From: Clostridia bacterium
Lineage (GTDB): Bacteria > Bacillota_A > Clostridia > Christensenellales > Aristaeellaceae
DNA: 51,347 bases
NCBI GenBank assembly: GCA_017481065.1
Contig: JAFUPT010000057.1
Span: forward strand, 1 to 51,347
Direction of reading: 5' to 3'
A program made the position numbers and the translations under genes. The notes beneath the pieces are model-generated. The model ran no database searches. It saw only the letters and a list, made by a program, of their open reading frames with translations, and was not told the DNA's origin. Shown piece after piece: positions 1-7,587 of the stretch (the stretch's first letter is position 1; each line of letters begins with the position of its first letter).

Positions 1-155
1 CCAAAGGGACAGCGTCCCTTTGGAAACCCCAGTAAGCGATGCTGCGCATCGCTAAAAAATTTTTACGACGCGAAGCGTCGTTGCAGAGGGGTCCAGGGGA
101 AATCATTTCCCCTGGCAGGGGTTCTTAGGGGACAGCGTCCCCCAACGTCCCCTCC
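1..155. repeat. Composite palindromic element, block 1 (cut by window edge)
   Basis: The block enters at its first palindrome (1-23, arms CCAAAGGGAC and GTCCCTTTGG around AGC). It continues with two other perfect palindromes (35-53 and 65-81) that flank a run of A then T. The right half follows: a palindrome at 93-115 with the AAATCATTT centre, the linker CAGGGGTTCTT, and a partly decayed GGGGACAGCGTCCCC palindrome near 127-143. It lies directly after the 3' end of the minus-strand ACT gene. Any left half lies outside the window. Confidence 0.85.
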
Positions 156-158
156 CCG

Positions 159-440
159 TCAGACGTGGTGCATTGCCTCGAAGATTTCGTTGCGCTGGAT
201 GCGAATCTGCAGGCCCAGCTTTTCGCCGAGGGAATTGAGCTCCATGGAAACTGCGTCAAAATCGCAGTGGTCGGAGGACATATCCACCACCATGATCATG
301 CTGAACAGGCCGGAGATGATGGTCTGGGAGATATCGAGGATATTTACATCGTATTCATAGAGAATCTTTGTCACGCGGGCGATGATGCCCTTCTGGTCGC
401 AGCCGAGCACGCTGACGACGGCTTTCTTCATTTCATTCAT
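159..440 (-). CDS. ACT domain-containing protein (UPF0237-like)
   Basis: This 93-residue protein is a single ACT domain. The motif GCDQKGIIARV at about residues 13-23 is the ligand-binding loop that joins the first strand to the first helix, and the second half repeats the beta-alpha-beta pattern. Stand-alone ACT proteins of this length are thought to sense amino acids or other small metabolites; no enzymatic domain is attached here. The start at 440 is favoured by a GAGGTG site about seven bases upstream; a second in-frame ATG lies at 431. It is transcribed divergently from rimM. The family call is firm, but the ligand cannot be read from sequence. Confidence 0.85.
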   Translation of the reverse strand: MNEMKKAVVSVLGCDQKGIIARVTKILYEYDVNILDISQTIISGLFSMIMVVDMSSDHCDFDAVSMELNSLGEKLGLQIRIQRNEIFEAMHHV

Positions 441-462
441 GGTATTTCACCTCACAGATGCA

Positions 463-491
463 ATTGTAGATGATAATATGCCGGAATTCAA
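463..491 (-). promoter_or_regulatory. Promoter for the ACT-domain gene
   Basis: On the minus strand TTGAAT (486-491) and TACAAT (463-468) are separated by exactly 17 bases, a good sigma-A match. It stands back to back with the rimM promoter. Confidence 0.65.
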
Positions 492-521
492 CGCCCGCCG
501 CGTTATTTTTCGCTATATACC

Positions 522-551
522 TTGTCCGAACGGGCATTTTGGCTGTATAAT
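522..551 (+). promoter_or_regulatory. Promoter for rimM-trmD
   Basis: TTGTCC (522-527) and a perfect TATAAT (546-551) are 18 bases apart, 34 bases before the rimM start. In many Firmicutes rimM follows rpsP and khpA; here it seems to head its own unit. Confidence 0.65.
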
Positions 552-585
552 AATATTGAATAATTGTAATTTGGGAGGAATTGCT

Positions 586-1113
586 GTGCAGGATTACCTC
601 TTGATCGGCGAAATCACCAAGCCCCAGGGCGTGCAGGGCGAACTGAAATTGCGGCCCATCACCTGCGATCCCTATCGCTTCGAGGGCATGGATTACGCCT
701 ACCTGAAGGACGGCGAAAATTATAAAAAAGTATCCATTTCCGTGCGCCGGGTGGGCGCGGACGCCATCTTCTTCCGCATGGAAGGAATCCAGACCCGCAA
801 TGACGCGGAAACCATGCGCGGCCAGCTGCTCTACATCGACCGGGCGCACGCCGTGGAGTTGGATGAGGATTCCACCTTCATCTGCGATCTGATGGGCCTC
901 AAGGGCGTGTTGAGCGACGGCAGCGAAATCGGAAAGATCGTGGATGTAATGCAGCCCGGCGGAAACGATGTGTATGTGTTCAAGGGCGCGCGCGGCGAAG
1001 TGCTGGTTCCGGCGCTCAAGAGCGTGGTGGTGAAGGTGGACCTCGCCGAAGGCGTGATGCTGCTGGACAGCGATCGCATGGCCGAGGTTGCGGTGTACGA
1101 TGATGAAGATTAA
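586..1113 (+). CDS. rimM: Ribosome maturation factor RimM
   Basis: RimM binds ribosomal protein S19 and helps mature the 3' domain of 16S rRNA in the 30S subunit. The 175-residue product starts with the RimM N-terminal barrel (GEITKPQGVQGELKL, about residues 7-21) and ends with a PRC-barrel region around residues 95-165 (DLMGLKGV, VLVPAL). I chose the GTG at 586 because GGGAGG at 573-578 is seven bases upstream and the protein then begins exactly where RimM proteins do; the longer open frame upstream has no family similarity. Its end overlaps the start of trmD, which implies translational coupling. Confidence 0.95.
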   Translation: MQDYLLIGEITKPQGVQGELKLRPITCDPYRFEGMDYAYLKDGENYKKVSISVRRVGADAIFFRMEGIQTRNDAETMRGQLLYIDRAHAVELDEDSTFICDLMGLKGVLSDGSEIGKIVDVMQPGGNDVYVFKGARGEVLVPALKSVVVKVDLAEGVMLLDSDRMAEVAVYDDED

Positions 1114-2212
1114 GATACTCACCCTCTTCCCGGAAATGCTCAGCCCCATGCTCTCGGGCAGCATCCTCGGCCGCGCCATCCAGGCGGGCCATCTGGAAGT
1201 GGAGCTGATCAACATCCGGGACTACGCGGCCAACAAGCATAAAAACACCGATGATTATCCCTTCGGCGGCGGCGCAGGCATGGTGATGATGCCCCAGCCG
1301 GTGGTGGACGCCATCGAAGCAAACGCCGAAGAAGGCATGCGGCGCATCTATATGTCGCCCCGGGGACGCACCCTGAACCAGAAAATTGTGGAGGAATACG
1401 CCAAGTGCGATTCCCTGCTGTTCCTCTGTGGACATTACGAGGGCGTGGACCAGCGGGCGCTGGATTTGTGCATCGATGAGGAGCTCTCCATCGGCGAGTA
1501 TGTGCTGACCGGAGGCGAGCTGGGCGCGCTGGTGACCGTGGACGCCGTTGCCCGGCTGATTCCCGGCGTGCTGGGTTGCGATGAAAGCAGCGAGGACGAG
1601 AGCTTTTCCATGGGCCTGCTGGAATATCCCCAGTACACCCGTCCCGCAGATTTCCGGGGGATGAAGGTTCCGGAGGTGCTGCTGGGCGGCGTGCATGCCG
1701 ATATCGAGGCCTGGCGGCGCAGCGAAGCCCTGAAAATCACCCGCCAACGCCGCCCGGATATGCTGGATACCGCGCCGCTAACCTCCGAAGATCACGAGGC
1801 CCTGAATAAAATGGCCCGTGCGGAGGAAATCATCGCGTGGCTGGCCGGAATGGGCATGAGAGCAGAGCGCGCGGACATTTTCGAAGAAGCGCAGTTCTCC
1901 AAAACCTGGATTTCCCATTTCATTCCGGAAGAAAAGCGCAAATCCGCCCGAAAGGCGTGCATCACCACCAAAAAGCATGTGGGCTATCTCTATCAGGCAT
2001 TCGAGCGGGGCTATATCTCCCCTTCGGAAGAAATGCCGGAATACAGCGGCAAAGCCCTGCTGTACTATGACGGCGAGGAACTGCTCTTCCGCCTTGACCG
2101 CTGCGAAAACATCGGTAATCTGCCCAAGCGCTGCGTGCTTTCCTCCCCGGACTGGAGCTGGACGGTGATTGAGGTCAAAGGGCGGAAGCTGTACTTTTTC
2201 AAAGCCGAATAA
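1103..2212 (+). CDS. trmD: tRNA (guanine-N1)-methyltransferase TrmD with C-terminal extra domain
   Basis: TrmD methylates G37 of tRNA from S-adenosylmethionine, preventing +1 frameshifts. Residues 1-235 are canonical SPOUT-fold TrmD: FGGGAGM at 54-60, LCGHYEGVD at 108-116 and SIGEYVLTGGELG at 129-141, which form the trefoil-knot cofactor site. TrmD proteins usually stop near residue 245, but this one runs to 369. The extra 130 residues contain a W/F-rich start (FSKTWISHF), a central VGYLYQAF and a terminal DWSWTVIEV, a pattern that recalls DUF4275 proteins. There is no stop or frameshift at the join. An ATG three bases earlier (1100) is the alternative start; either overlaps the rimM end. Confidence 0.93.
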   Translation: MKIKILTLFPEMLSPMLSGSILGRAIQAGHLEVELINIRDYAANKHKNTDDYPFGGGAGMVMMPQPVVDAIEANAEEGMRRIYMSPRGRTLNQKIVEEYAKCDSLLFLCGHYEGVDQRALDLCIDEELSIGEYVLTGGELGALVTVDAVARLIPGVLGCDESSEDESFSMGLLEYPQYTRPADFRGMKVPEVLLGGVHADIEAWRRSEALKITRQRRPDMLDTAPLTSEDHEALNKMARAEEIIAWLAGMGMRAERADIFEEAQFSKTWISHFIPEEKRKSARKACITTKKHVGYLYQAFERGYISPSEEMPEYSGKALLYYDGEELLFRLDRCENIGNLPKRCVLSSPDWSWTVIEVKGRKLYFFKAE

Positions 2213-2238
2213 ACTTCAGCATGAAAGGAGCTCCCGCC

Positions 2239-3059
2239 ATGCGCAAATCACTAAAGTTTATCGCGGCGATGCTGCTGTGCTTTTTGCTGGGCCTGAACGC
2301 AGCCTTTGCTGCCGGAGGCGGCATTTCATCGCCGTTTTCCGAACTGATGGATTTTGTGTTTCGGGAGTCCGGAAGCGGTATCCTGACACTGGGACCGGAA
2401 ATGCCATCCACATTTACGCATGAAGGCGTCACCTACCGCAGCGGCTTCTGCGAAGACGCTTTTCTGCACAGTCAGGATATGCTCGGCGAAGCCTTCTTTG
2501 AGGATGAGAATTACAACACCTACCACTTTCTGGAAAACAGCAACTTTTCCATTGTCTTTCGTCTGGACGGCATGCTCAATTCCCGTCCCTTCGGTGAGCT
2601 CTACTGCGCGGAAGCGGACTGGGAAGCCGCCCGCGCCCATTAGCCGAATCCTCAAACTGGGATTACTACTGCTGCTTTAAGAAGGGAATCGGCATAGACC
2701 CCGACCCGGATTACCGCTCCCTTCCGGATGTAGACATCGATAAGTTCCTGGAGCTTGAGGCATTTTCCCATGAATATGCCTATAATCCCTTCAGCTTCGA
2801 ATCCCGGAATGATTTTGTGCGCATGCCTCTGTCCGATGCCTTGCAGCATCCCATCGTGTACTTCAGCCGCATCAGCAAGGATGGTTTTTTGGAGGCAGAA
2901 AGCCGTACCTTCCACTTCGTAGACGGCAGGCTTTTGCTGCTCTACCAGTACGACCTGGGCTACGGCGAATATGAAGACCTGCTGGCTGTCGAAATCCCCA
3001 CCGGACTGAACGAATACTTTGCACCCATCCTTGAAAAAATCCAGGAGAACGGGACATAA
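2239..3059 (+). pseudogene. Secreted protein of unknown function, split by a frameshift
   Basis: The first frame begins at ATG 2239 (AAAGGAG eight bases upstream) with a clear signal peptide: basic MRKSLK, a hydrophobic core and an AFA cleavage site. It stops at 2641-2643 after 134 residues. In the next frame the reading stays open from about 2631 to the stop at 3057-3059 and continues the same acidic, aromatic-rich composition (NWDYYCCF, FLELEAFSHEYAY, then a C-terminal half ending in IQENGT). One missing base in the GC-rich run just before 2641 explains the split; restored, the protein would have about 273 residues. I do not recognise the family. It lies between trmD and rplS, where a gene such as lepB is sometimes found. 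A sequencing error is possible. Confidence 0.7.
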
Positions 3060-3086
3060 ACCAGCAACATTTTACAGAAACTATGC

Positions 3087-3115
3087 TTGTGTGCGGGCAT
3101 AGTTTCTGTTATAAT
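3087..3115 (+). promoter_or_regulatory. Promoter for rplS
   Basis: TTGTGT (3087-3092) lies 17 bases before a perfect TATAAT (3110-3115). The -35 box lies in the loop of an inverted repeat (3074-3086 with 3097-3109, arms ACAGAAACTATGC and its complement). That hairpin follows the end of the preceding gene, so the site may combine a weak terminator with a promoter. Confidence 0.6.
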
Positions 3116-3130
3116 AATCGTTGTGAAATC

Positions 3131-3175
3131 GGACGGTCCTCTGCCGAGACCGGTTATGAACGTCCTTGTGAGGAA
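3131..3175 (+). promoter_or_regulatory. Candidate L19 (rplS) mRNA leader
   Basis: Between promoter and gene an RNA hairpin can form: outer stem GGACG (3131-3135) with CGTCC (3161-3165), and inner stem GGTC (3135-3138) with GACC (3148-3151), followed by a short spacer and the AAGGAGG ribosome site. Autoregulatory L19 leaders are known upstream of rplS in Firmicutes. Position and shape fit; a covariance model is needed to be sure. Confidence 0.5.
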
Positions 3176-3189
3176 GGAGGAAATCCCCA

Positions 3190-3534
3190 ATGAATGATAT
3201 CATCCGTTCCATCGAGAGCGCCCAGCTCAAGACCAACATTCCTGCATTCTGCGTTGGCGACACCGTCCGCGTTCAGGTTAAGGTTGTTGAAGGCTCCCGC
3301 GAGCGTCTGCAGGCTTTCGAAGGCGTCGTCATCGCTCGCCGCAATGGTTCCGTGCGTGAAACCTTCACCGTTCGCCGCACTTCCTATGGCGTAGGCGTTG
3401 AGCGTACGTTCCCGCTGCACAGCCCCCGCGTAGACAGCATCACCGTTGTCCGTCGTGGTAAGGTCCGTCGTGCGAAGCTGTATTATCTGCGCGCACTCAG
3501 CGGCAAGGCTGCCAAGGTTAAGGAAAGAACTTAA
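3190..3534 (+). CDS. rplS: 50S ribosomal protein L19
   Basis: L19 sits at the interface of the 30S and 50S subunits. The 114-residue product matches the family throughout: [16 protein letters not shown] near residue 20, [13 protein letters not shown] near 40, the [14 protein letters not shown] block near 75, and a basic AKLYYLR tail. It starts at ATG 3190 after AAGGAGG. The gene has its own promoter, a candidate leader and a strong terminator, so it is expressed independently of rimM-trmD although it keeps the usual position. Codon use is strongly biased, as expected for a highly expressed gene. Confidence 0.97.
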   Translation: MNDIIRSIESAQLKTNIPAFCVGDTVRVQVKVVEGSRERLQAFEGVVIARRNGSVRETFTVRRTSYGVGVERTFPLHSPRVDSITVVRRGKVRRAKLYYLRALSGKAAKVKERT

Positions 3535-3549
3535 TTTCCAACCGGAATC

Positions 3550-3582
3550 GAGAACCGCTTGCAAGTGGTTCTCTTTTTCTTT
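3550..3582 (+). terminator. Intrinsic terminator of rplS
   Basis: The arms GAGAACC and GGTTCTC (3550-3556 and 3567-3573, with further pairing inside) are followed by a T-rich stretch, 16 bases after the rplS stop. Confidence 0.85.
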
Positions 3583-3592
3583 ATAATTTTAT

Positions 3593-3806
3593 AGGGGAAC
3601 GCTGGGGACTTTCAGCCCCCAGGCCCCCGACCAAAGGGCGAGCCGCCCTTTGGAAACCGCACATATGAAAAACGCGCCATTCGGCGGCGCGTTTTTCAAA
3701 ATAATATTTCTAGCGATGCGCAGCATCGCTTTACAGAGGGGTCCAGGGGAAATCATTTCCCCTGGCAGGGGTTCTTAGGGGACAGCGTCCCCTAAGCGTT
3801 CCTTCC
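3593..3806. repeat. Composite palindromic element, block 2 (full copy)
   Basis: This is a clean full copy. Left half: GGGAACGCT linker, a GGGG(A)CT..CAGCCCCC palindrome (one arm eroded), linker AGGCCCCCGA, and palindrome CCAAAGGGCG-AGC-CGCCCTTTGG. The centre is a hairpin at 3667-3697 (arms GAAAAACGCGCC) and a palindrome near 3712-3731 (GCGATGC/GCATCGC). Right half: linker GAGGGGTCCA, the AAATCATTT-centred palindrome, linker CAGGGGTTCTT, palindrome AGGGGAC-AGC-GTCCCCT, and linker AAGCGTTCC. Right-half linkers are the reverse complement of left-half linkers. Confidence 0.9.
3667..3697. terminator. Terminator-like hairpin at the centre of block 2
   Basis: Twelve-base arms (GAAAAACGCGCC and complement) carry A and T tails on both sides, so it could terminate in either direction. 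rplS already has its own terminator upstream. Confidence 0.55.
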
Positions 3807-3836
3807 CCCACGACCAACACCACAGGAGTAATCGCC

Positions 3837-4694
3837 ATGCCGCAAATCAACTGGTATCCGGGCCATATGGCCAAATCCCGCCGCCTGCTGCAGGATCAGC
3901 TGCGCGCGGTGGACGCCGTAATCGAACTCTGCGACGCCCGCGCGCCGCTGGCCACCCGCAACCCGGATCTGGAAAAGCTGACCCGGGACAAGGCGCGCAT
4001 ACTGGTGCTCAACAAGGCGGACCTTGCCGACGACGCGGAAACCGCCCGCTGGGCCGAGCACTTCCGCCGGCAGGGGCTCACCGCCATGCGCTTCAATTCC
4101 AACGGCGGCAAGACCAAGGAAATCCTCGCCAAGATCGAGCAGGCCACCAAGCCTGCAGTGGAGCGCGCCGCCAAGCGCGGCGTGAAGAAGACCGTGCGCC
4201 TGATGGTCATCGGCATCCCGAACGTGGGCAAATCCACCTTCATCAACCGGCTGTATGGCTCCGGCGTTGTGAAGGCCAGCGACCGGCCGGGCGTGACCCG
4301 CTCCAACCAGTGGGTGAAGATCGGCCCGTACCTGGAGCTGCTGGACACTCCCGGCATGCTGCCGCCCCGCATGGACGACCAGGACGGCGCGCGCCTGCTG
4401 GCCTACCTGGGCTCCATCCGCGACCAGATCATGGATACCGAGGAGTTGGCCGGGCAGCTGCTGATGCACCTTTCCGAAAAGAAGCCCGCCGCCATCGCCG
4501 CCCGCTTCAAGATCGCGGAAGATGCGGATATGAGCGATCCCCAGCTGGCCATCGAGGCTGCCTGCCGGGGCCGCGGCTGGCTGATGTCCGGCGGCAGGCC
4601 GGATACCGACCGCGCGGCCGCGTTGATCCTGGATGAATTCCGCGGCGGCAAGGTGGGCCGCATCACCATCGAAACTGCTCCCCAGAAGGGCTGA
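3837..4694 (+). CDS. rbgA: Ribosome biogenesis GTPase YlqF/RbgA
   Basis: RbgA is needed for late 50S assembly and leaves the pre-50S after GTP hydrolysis. The protein has 285 residues and the G motifs appear in circularly permuted order: G4 NKAD (59-62) comes before G1 GIPNVGKST (126-134) and G3 DTPG (170-173). The N-terminal WYPGHMAKSRR is typical of the family, and a C-terminal ANTAR-like helical region follows. Start at ATG 3837 is set by AGGAG at 3824-3828. rnhB follows five bases after its stop. The first stretch is very GC-rich, like its neighbours. Confidence 0.95.
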   Translation: MPQINWYPGHMAKSRRLLQDQLRAVDAVIELCDARAPLATRNPDLEKLTRDKARILVLNKADLADDAETARWAEHFRRQGLTAMRFNSNGGKTKEILAKIEQATKPAVERAAKRGVKKTVRLMVIGIPNVGKSTFINRLYGSGVVKASDRPGVTRSNQWVKIGPYLELLDTPGMLPPRMDDQDGARLLAYLGSIRDQIMDTEELAGQLLMHLSEKKPAAIAARFKIAEDADMSDPQLAIEAACRGRGWLMSGGRPDTDRAAALILDEFRGGKVGRITIETAPQKG

Positions 4695-4699
4695 TAATT

Positions 4700-5344
4700 A
4701 TGGAAAACAAGCCGAAGAAAAGGCGGGAGACCCCGCAGGAAAAGCTCATCCGCCTCACCCGGATCGAAAATGAACTCTGGGATGCAGGAAAGATCATCGC
4801 CGGCATCGACGAGGTGGGCCGCGGCCCGCTGGCAGGGCCGGTTGTGACCGCGTGCGTGTCCATTCCGAGGGATAAGCTGGTTCTGGGCGTGGATGATTCC
4901 AAGAAATTATCCGAAAAGAAGCGCGAAGCCATCTTCGACCAGCTCCGAGAGGCCGCCGATTACTGCCAAACCTGCTTCATCGGCCCGGAAGTGATTGATG
5001 AAATCAACATCCTGAACGCCACCAAGCGCGCCATGGAGGAATGCGGCGCGGGCTTTTCCGGCACCTTCTTAATTGACGCAGTGACGGGCCTGCATTTGCC
5101 GGGCGAGATTCATCCTCTGATCCATGGCGACGCGCTGAGCTATATGATCGGCGCGGCCAGCATCATCGCCAAGGTGACAAGGGACCGCTACATGATCGAG
5201 CTGGATGCAAAATATCCCATGTACGGCTTTGCCCGGAACAAGGGCTATGGCACGGCGGAGCACATCGCCGCGCTGAAAGAATACGGCCCCTGCCCGGAGC
5301 ACCGCCGGAGCTTCATCGGCAAGATACTGGGGGAAAAGGAATGA
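4700..5344 (+). CDS. rnhB: Ribonuclease HII
   Basis: RNase HII cuts the RNA strand of RNA-DNA hybrids and removes single ribonucleotides from DNA. The 214-residue product contains the family signature AGIDEVGRGPLAGPVV (Asp and Glu of the metal site), LIDAV with the third acidic residue, and SIIAKVTRDRYM with the fourth. An N-terminal basic stretch of about 30 residues precedes the core. It lies five bases after rbgA and overlaps yraN by four bases (ATGA), so the three genes form a tight operon. Confidence 0.96.
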   Translation: MENKPKKRRETPQEKLIRLTRIENELWDAGKIIAGIDEVGRGPLAGPVVTACVSIPRDKLVLGVDDSKKLSEKKREAIFDQLREAADYCQTCFIGPEVIDEINILNATKRAMEECGAGFSGTFLIDAVTGLHLPGEIHPLIHGDALSYMIGAASIIAKVTRDRYMIELDAKYPMYGFARNKGYGTAEHIAALKEYGPCPEHRRSFIGKILGEKE

Positions 5345-5697
5345 ACCGGCGGCAGTTCGGCAATGCCGGAGAGGACGCAGCCTGCGCCTACCTCGTGAAA
5401 AAGGGCTGGAAAATCCTCGGCAGGAATGTGCGCCGGGGCCCCGGCGAGATCGATATCATCGCCCGAAAGCGGGACATCGTGGCCTTTGTCGAGGTCAAGC
5501 GCCGCTCCAGCGCCAGCTTCGGCCGCCCCGCCGAGGCGGTGAATTTTGAAAAACAGCGCCGCATCGCCCAGGCAGCGGCGCTTTATATGCAGGAAAACGG
5601 GCTCGGCGAAGCGAATATACGTTTTGATGTAATCGAAATCCTGCCGGGCGAGCTTCGCCACATCGAGGCCGCCTTTGATGCAACGGATATCTTCTGA
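5341..5697 (+). CDS. YraN family (UPF0102) nuclease-fold protein
   Basis: The 118-residue product begins RRQFGNAGEDAACAYL, as YraN proteins do, and holds the acidic/lysine motif of restriction-endonuclease-like folds: GEIDIIA (about residues 39-45) followed by FVEVKRR. The biological role of YraN is not settled. It begins within the ATGA overlap with rnhB, the neighbourhood usual in Firmicutes and many other bacteria. No frameshift or truncation is seen. Confidence in the family is high and in the function low. Confidence 0.92.
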   Translation: MNRRQFGNAGEDAACAYLVKKGWKILGRNVRRGPGEIDIIARKRDIVAFVEVKRRSSASFGRPAEAVNFEKQRRIAQAAALYMQENGLGEANIRFDVIEILPGELRHIEAAFDATDIF

Positions 5698-5715
5698 AAT
5701 TGTGGAGGAAAAAGC

Positions 5716-6207
5716 ATGAACAAGCTGGAACTGAGCATTCTTGATATTCTGACCGACGATGCGCGCACGCCCATCTCCCAGATCGCCGTCATGCTGGGCA
5801 AGGATGATGCGACCGTGGCCGATACCATCGCCCGCCTGGAGCGCCAGCGCGTGATTTTGAAATATCCCGCGCTGATCAACTGGGAAAAGGTAAATGTGGA
5901 TGAAGTGGAAGCCATGATCGAAGTGCGGGTGACTCCCCAGCGCGGCGAGGGCTTCGACGCCATTGCCGAGCAGATTTACCGCTTCGAGGAGGTTTCAAGC
6001 GTGTACCTCATGTCCGGCGGCTACGATCTGCTGGTGAACCTGAAGGCCCGCACCATGCGCCAGCTGGCGCTCTTTGTGGCCGAAAAGCTGAGCACCATCG
6101 AGCATGTAATCTCCACCGCCACCCACTTTGTGCTCAAGAAGTACAAGGACCAGAATGTGATTATGGAAGAGACGCAGGATGACCTGCGCCTGAAGGTGAC
6201 GCCGTGA
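5716..6207 (+). CDS. Lrp/AsnC family transcriptional regulator
   Basis: This 163-residue protein has an N-terminal winged helix-turn-helix (about residues 3-50; ISQIAVMLGKDDATVADTIARLE) and a C-terminal RAM/AsnC ligand domain with the LMSGGYDLLV loop around residue 100. Such regulators bind DNA as dimers or octamers and respond to amino acids. A GGAGG precedes ATG 5716. The stop overlaps the GTG start of the aminotransferase gene by four bases (GTGA), so the two are translationally coupled; the regulator probably senses a substrate or product of that enzyme or controls its own operon. The effector is not predictable. Confidence 0.92.
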   Translation: MNKLELSILDILTDDARTPISQIAVMLGKDDATVADTIARLERQRVILKYPALINWEKVNVDEVEAMIEVRVTPQRGEGFDAIAEQIYRFEEVSSVYLMSGGYDLLVNLKARTMRQLALFVAEKLSTIEHVISTATHFVLKKYKDQNVIMEETQDDLRLKVTP

Positions 6208-7385
6208 ATTATGATAAGGTTCTCTGCCGCAGGGTAGCGGATGTCCCGCCCTCCGGCATACGCAAATTTTTTGATATCGTAAATGTGATGGACGATGTGG
6301 TTACCCTGGGCGTTGGCGAGCCGGACTTCAAAACCCCCTGGAACTACACCGATGCGGCCATCTATTCCCTGCGCTCCGGCCATACCCACTACACCAGCAA
6401 CTGGGGCCTGCTGGAGCTGCGGCAATGGATCGCCCGCTACCAGGCGGAGCGCTTCGGCCCGGAATACAATCCCGCCAACGAAATCCTGGTCACCGTGGGC
6501 GCCAGCGAGGGCATCGATCTCGCCGTGCGCGCGCTGGTGGAGCCGGGAGATGAAGTGCTGGTGCCCGATCCCAGCTATGTATCCTACATGCCCTGCATCA
6601 CCTTCGCGGGCGGCGTGTGCGTGCCCGTGCCCACCGATATGGCCCACGCCTTCAAGCTCACCCCCGAAGCCCTGCGCGCAGCCATCACGCCGAAGACCAA
6701 GGCGCTGATCCTGCCCTATCCCAATAACCCCACCGGCGGCATCATGACCAAAGAGGACTACGAGGCCATCGCCGCGGTGCTCCGGGATACCAACATCATC
6801 GTGATCCACGATGAAATCTACGCCGAGCTCACCTACGGCGATGTGCAGCATGTGTCCTTCGCCGCCATTCCCGGCATGTGGGAGCGCACCATCACGCTGA
6901 ACGGCTTCTCCAAGGCCTTCGCCATGACCGGCTGGCGCCTCGGCTACGCCGCAGGTCCGAAGGAGCTGATGGAAGTGCTCTTCCGCATCCACCAGTACAC
7001 CATGCTCTGCGCGCCCATTGCCAGCCAGTATGCCGGGCTCGAGGCCCTGAAAGTGGGCTTTGATACCGATTTTGCCGATGTGCGCCGCATGGTTTCCGCC
7101 TACGACCGCCGCCGCCGCATGCTGGTGAACGGCTTCCGCGAGGCCGGCCTCGATTGCCATGAGCCCCTCGGCGCGTTCTATGTATTCCCCTCGATCCGCT
7201 CCACCGGGCTCGAATCCGAGGAATTCTGCGAAAAGCTGCTCTATTCCAACCGCGTCGCCACCGTGCCCGGCACCGCCTTCGGCAAGCTCGGCGAGGGCCA
7301 CATCCGCTGCTCCGCCGCTTCCTCCAACGACAACATCCAAACCGCCATCGACCGCATCAAGGCGTTTTTGGATACGTTGGGATAA
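6204..7385 (+). CDS. Class I/II pyridoxal-phosphate aminotransferase
   Basis: The 393-residue enzyme is a fold-type I aminotransferase of the aspartate/aromatic group. Visible features: N-terminal GVGEPDFKTPWN, cofactor loop GASEGIDLA near residue 98, PNNPTGG near 180, HDEIYAELTY near 210, and the Schiff-base lysine in NGFSKAFAMTGWRLGY near 238. The C-terminal substrate arginine region (HIRCSAASS) is present. It starts at GTG 6204 inside the GTGA overlap with the Lrp gene. PatA- and YugH-type enzymes paired with an Lrp regulator are common in Firmicutes. Substrate specificity is uncertain. Confidence 0.92.
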   Translation: MNYDKVLCRRVADVPPSGIRKFFDIVNVMDDVVTLGVGEPDFKTPWNYTDAAIYSLRSGHTHYTSNWGLLELRQWIARYQAERFGPEYNPANEILVTVGASEGIDLAVRALVEPGDEVLVPDPSYVSYMPCITFAGGVCVPVPTDMAHAFKLTPEALRAAITPKTKALILPYPNNPTGGIMTKEDYEAIAAVLRDTNIIVIHDEIYAELTYGDVQHVSFAAIPGMWERTITLNGFSKAFAMTGWRLGYAAGPKELMEVLFRIHQYTMLCAPIASQYAGLEALKVGFDTDFADVRRMVSAYDRRRRMLVNGFREAGLDCHEPLGAFYVFPSIRSTGLESEEFCEKLLYSNRVATVPGTAFGKLGEGHIRCSAASSNDNIQTAIDRIKAFLDTLG

Positions 7386-7460
7386 GCAAGGGGCGCTGCT
7401 CCTTGGCCCCCTGCATAAATCATTCCCCCGGCAGGGACGGAGCCCTTTGGAATTTCTTTT
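7386..7460. repeat. Composite palindromic element, block 3 (degenerate fragment)
   Basis: This is a decayed piece: GCAAGGGGCGCTGCTCCTTGG resembles the first palindrome with uneven arms, and it is followed by GGCAGGGACGG and CCCTTTGGAA remnants. It lies immediately after the aminotransferase stop. No intact right half or terminator hairpin remains. Confidence 0.55.
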
Positions 7461-7496
7461 TCTCCAATCGAAAAAAAGATTGCCTGCAATGTTTCA

Positions 7497-7525
7497 TTGC
7501 GGGAAAAGTGGTTTAGATATATAAT
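7497..7525 (+). promoter_or_regulatory. Promoter for rubredoxin gene
   Basis: TTGCGG (7497-7502) and TATAAT (7520-7525) are 17 bases apart, 63 bases before the rubredoxin ATG. Confidence 0.6.
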
Positions 7526-7587
7526 GTCAGGGGAAACACCCCGGAAGAATTACAAAATACAAGCCAAGAATTAGGAGGAAATAGATT

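Noticed and set aside
1..155. CRISPR array in the repeat blocks
   Set aside because: Modules are palindromes of different sequence, without identical direct repeats and regular unique spacers, and no cas gene is present.
433..1215. Long minus-strand frame opposite rimM
   Set aside because: It is a shadow of rimM with His/Ala-rich composition and no ribosome site.
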